From JBDTRY01 sp039931435 (GTDB taxonomy: Bacteria; Acidobacteriota; Thermoanaerobaculia; Gp7-AA8), in the NCBI GenBank assembly GCA_039931435.1, contig JBDTRY010000096.1, positions 1-12,873 of the forward strand: a stretch of 12,873 nt of DNA. Reading direction: 5' to 3'. The notes beneath the pieces were generated by a model. It was not told the DNA's origin, searched no databases, and saw nothing but the letters and a program-made list of their open reading frames with translations. Below are positions 11,894 to 12,873 of the stretch, piece after piece. The position numbers were made by a program, and so were the translations under genes. Within the stretch, counting starts at the first letter, position 1, and the number at the start of each line of letters is the position of its first letter.

Positions 11894-12873
11894 TCAGCGA
11901 ACGATCCAGCCGCCACCGAGGCAGAGATCGTCCTGGTAGAAGACGACGGCCTGCCCGGGAGCGACCGCTCGAAGCGGCGCGGCGAAAGTCACTCTCGCCC
12001 GACCGCCGGAGAGCGGCTCGACCGTGGCCGCGATATCGCTTTGTCGCGAGCGCACACGGGCACTGACCTCCACCGTTGCCCCTGGAGGCTCGTCGCCGAT
12101 CCAGTGAATGCGGTCGGCCATCAGCTCCGTCTTCTCCAGCCGATGCCCCTCGCCTACGGTGACGCGGCGCGTTTTGGGATCGATGTCCAGCACGTAGGTG
12201 CGATCCGCGGCGCCGCCGGTGTTCAATCCGCGGCGCTGCCCGACGGTGAAGTTGTAGTAGCCCTCGTGATGACCGACGACCCTTCCCTCCACGTCCACGA
12301 GATCTCCGCCTGCGGATCGCTCCGCTGCTCCGAGCAGGAGCGGATCGTTGACGCCGGCGGCGACCAACTTTGCGGCCTCCCGCTCCACGACCCGGGCGTA
12401 GCCATCCTTCTGCGGCACAAAGCAGATCTCGAAGGAGTCGCTCTTATCCGCCACAGGAAGGTCTCCCTCAGCAGCGATCTTTCGGACCTCGGCCTTCTGC
12501 AGTTCCCCGAGGGGGAAAAGAGCGTCGCCGAGCTGCTCCTGGGTGAGCTCGAAGAGGAAGTAGGACTGGTCCTTGGACAGATCGCGGGCCTTGCGCAGTT
12601 CCAGCCTGCCGTCGCTGGCTTCAATGATCCGTGCGTAGTGACCGGTAGCAATTTTTTCGGCCCCGACAGCGAAGGCCTTCTGGTGCAGCAGGGCAAACTT
12701 CACGTGCGTGTTGCAGAGAACGCAGGGGCTCGGCGTGTTTCCCCGGACGTAGCCGTTAACGAACGGCGTCACGACCATCTCACGGAACTCGCTCTCCATG
12801 TTCAGGACGAAGTGAGGAATGTCGAGCTTCCAGGCCACGCGGCGGGCGTCGGCCAGATCATCGAGCGTGCAGC
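11894..12873 (-). CDS. mnmA: MnmA, tRNA-specific 2-thiouridylase (5' end outside the window)
   Basis: MnmA (TrmU) activates the wobble uridine of tRNA-Lys, -Glu and -Gln with ATP and inserts sulfur to make 2-thiouridine. The frame runs off the right edge; 325 residues are visible, beginning CTLDDLADARRV, and the N-terminal PP-loop ATP motif (GGVDSSV type) is therefore missing only because the window ends. Visible signatures are TPSPCVLCNTHVKF with the first catalytic cysteine (VLC, codon 12713-12715), ATGHYAR, LRKARDLSKDQSYFLF, SDSFEICFVP with the second catalytic cysteine (codon 12422-12424), YYNFTVGQRRGL, and a C-terminal beta-barrel ending GQAVVFYQDDLCLGGGWIVR. The GTG at 12838 is internal, not the start. 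Both cysteines needed for the persulfide mechanism are present. Confidence 0.97.
   Translation of the reverse strand, partial: CTLDDLADARRVAWKLDIPHFVLNMESEFREMVVTPFVNGYVRGNTPSPCVLCNTHVKFALLHQKAFAVGAEKIATGHYARIIEASDGRLELRKARDLSKDQSYFLFELTQEQLGDALFPLGELQKAEVRKIAAEGDLPVADKSDSFEICFVPQKDGYARVVEREAAKLVAAGVNDPLLLGAAERSAGGDLVDVEGRVVGHHEGYYNFTVGQRRGLNTGGAADRTYVLDIDPKTRRVTVGEGHRLEKTELMADRIHWIGDEPPGATVEVSARVRSRQSDIAATVEPLSGGRARVTFAAPLRAVAPGQAVVFYQDDLCLGGGWIVR

Overview
This is a GC-rich bacterial chromosome segment. It carries ordinary housekeeping genes (hslV-hslU, a pseudouridine synthase, mnmA) next to small accessory membrane and secreted proteins. No phage, transposase, CRISPR array, rRNA or tRNA is visible. 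The protein style fits Acidobacteriota or a neighbouring phylum: a CBS-domain CLC channel with GHGIP and GAEGP motifs, a short secreted protein with a 'YLVPV...NPND' start, and HslV with a short propeptide. Intergenic 'TGTCATCCT...AAGGATCT' repeats point the same way. This placement is inference, not a determination.

Layout. Positions 1-787 are non-coding and repeat-bearing. A minus-strand block follows: hslU (788-2209), hslV (2239-2781), an RluA-type pseudouridine synthase (2837-3712), a small secreted four-cysteine protein (3685-4092), a VanZ-like membrane protein whose best start is 4560, and a class I SAM methyltransferase (4770-5582). Positions 5583-6236 hold no convincing gene, but they contain a plus-strand terminator-like hairpin, a possible toxin-gene scrap and an AT-rich palindrome. 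The CLC chloride transporter/channel is on the minus strand at 6237-8051.

Plus-strand region. 8135-8639 is a badly decayed pseudogene joining a DUF1801 start to a VOC (glyoxalase-fold) domain, with several frame changes and an internal stop. Next come a DUF3592-like membrane protein (8724-9113), a PAP2-like membrane protein (9190-9789), an SgcJ/EcaC-type NTF2-fold protein (9840-10274), and a compact three-gene unit. That unit is an XRE-type repressor (10547-10756) followed by two small two-helix membrane proteins (10756-10974 and 10989-11219). It has a near-consensus promoter and a 17-bp direct repeat covering the -35 box and the start codon.

Right end, minus strand: a single-domain rhodanese (11330-11671) and mnmA (11894 to the window edge, 5' end missing).

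How they work together. HslV and HslU form one ATP-dependent protease. MnmA and the adjacent rhodanese both use sulfur chemistry and could be linked. The XRE unit looks self-regulated and is the best candidate here for an undescribed small system. Several starts were moved from the longest reading frame because a Shine-Dalgarno sequence or promoter fixes a shorter one.
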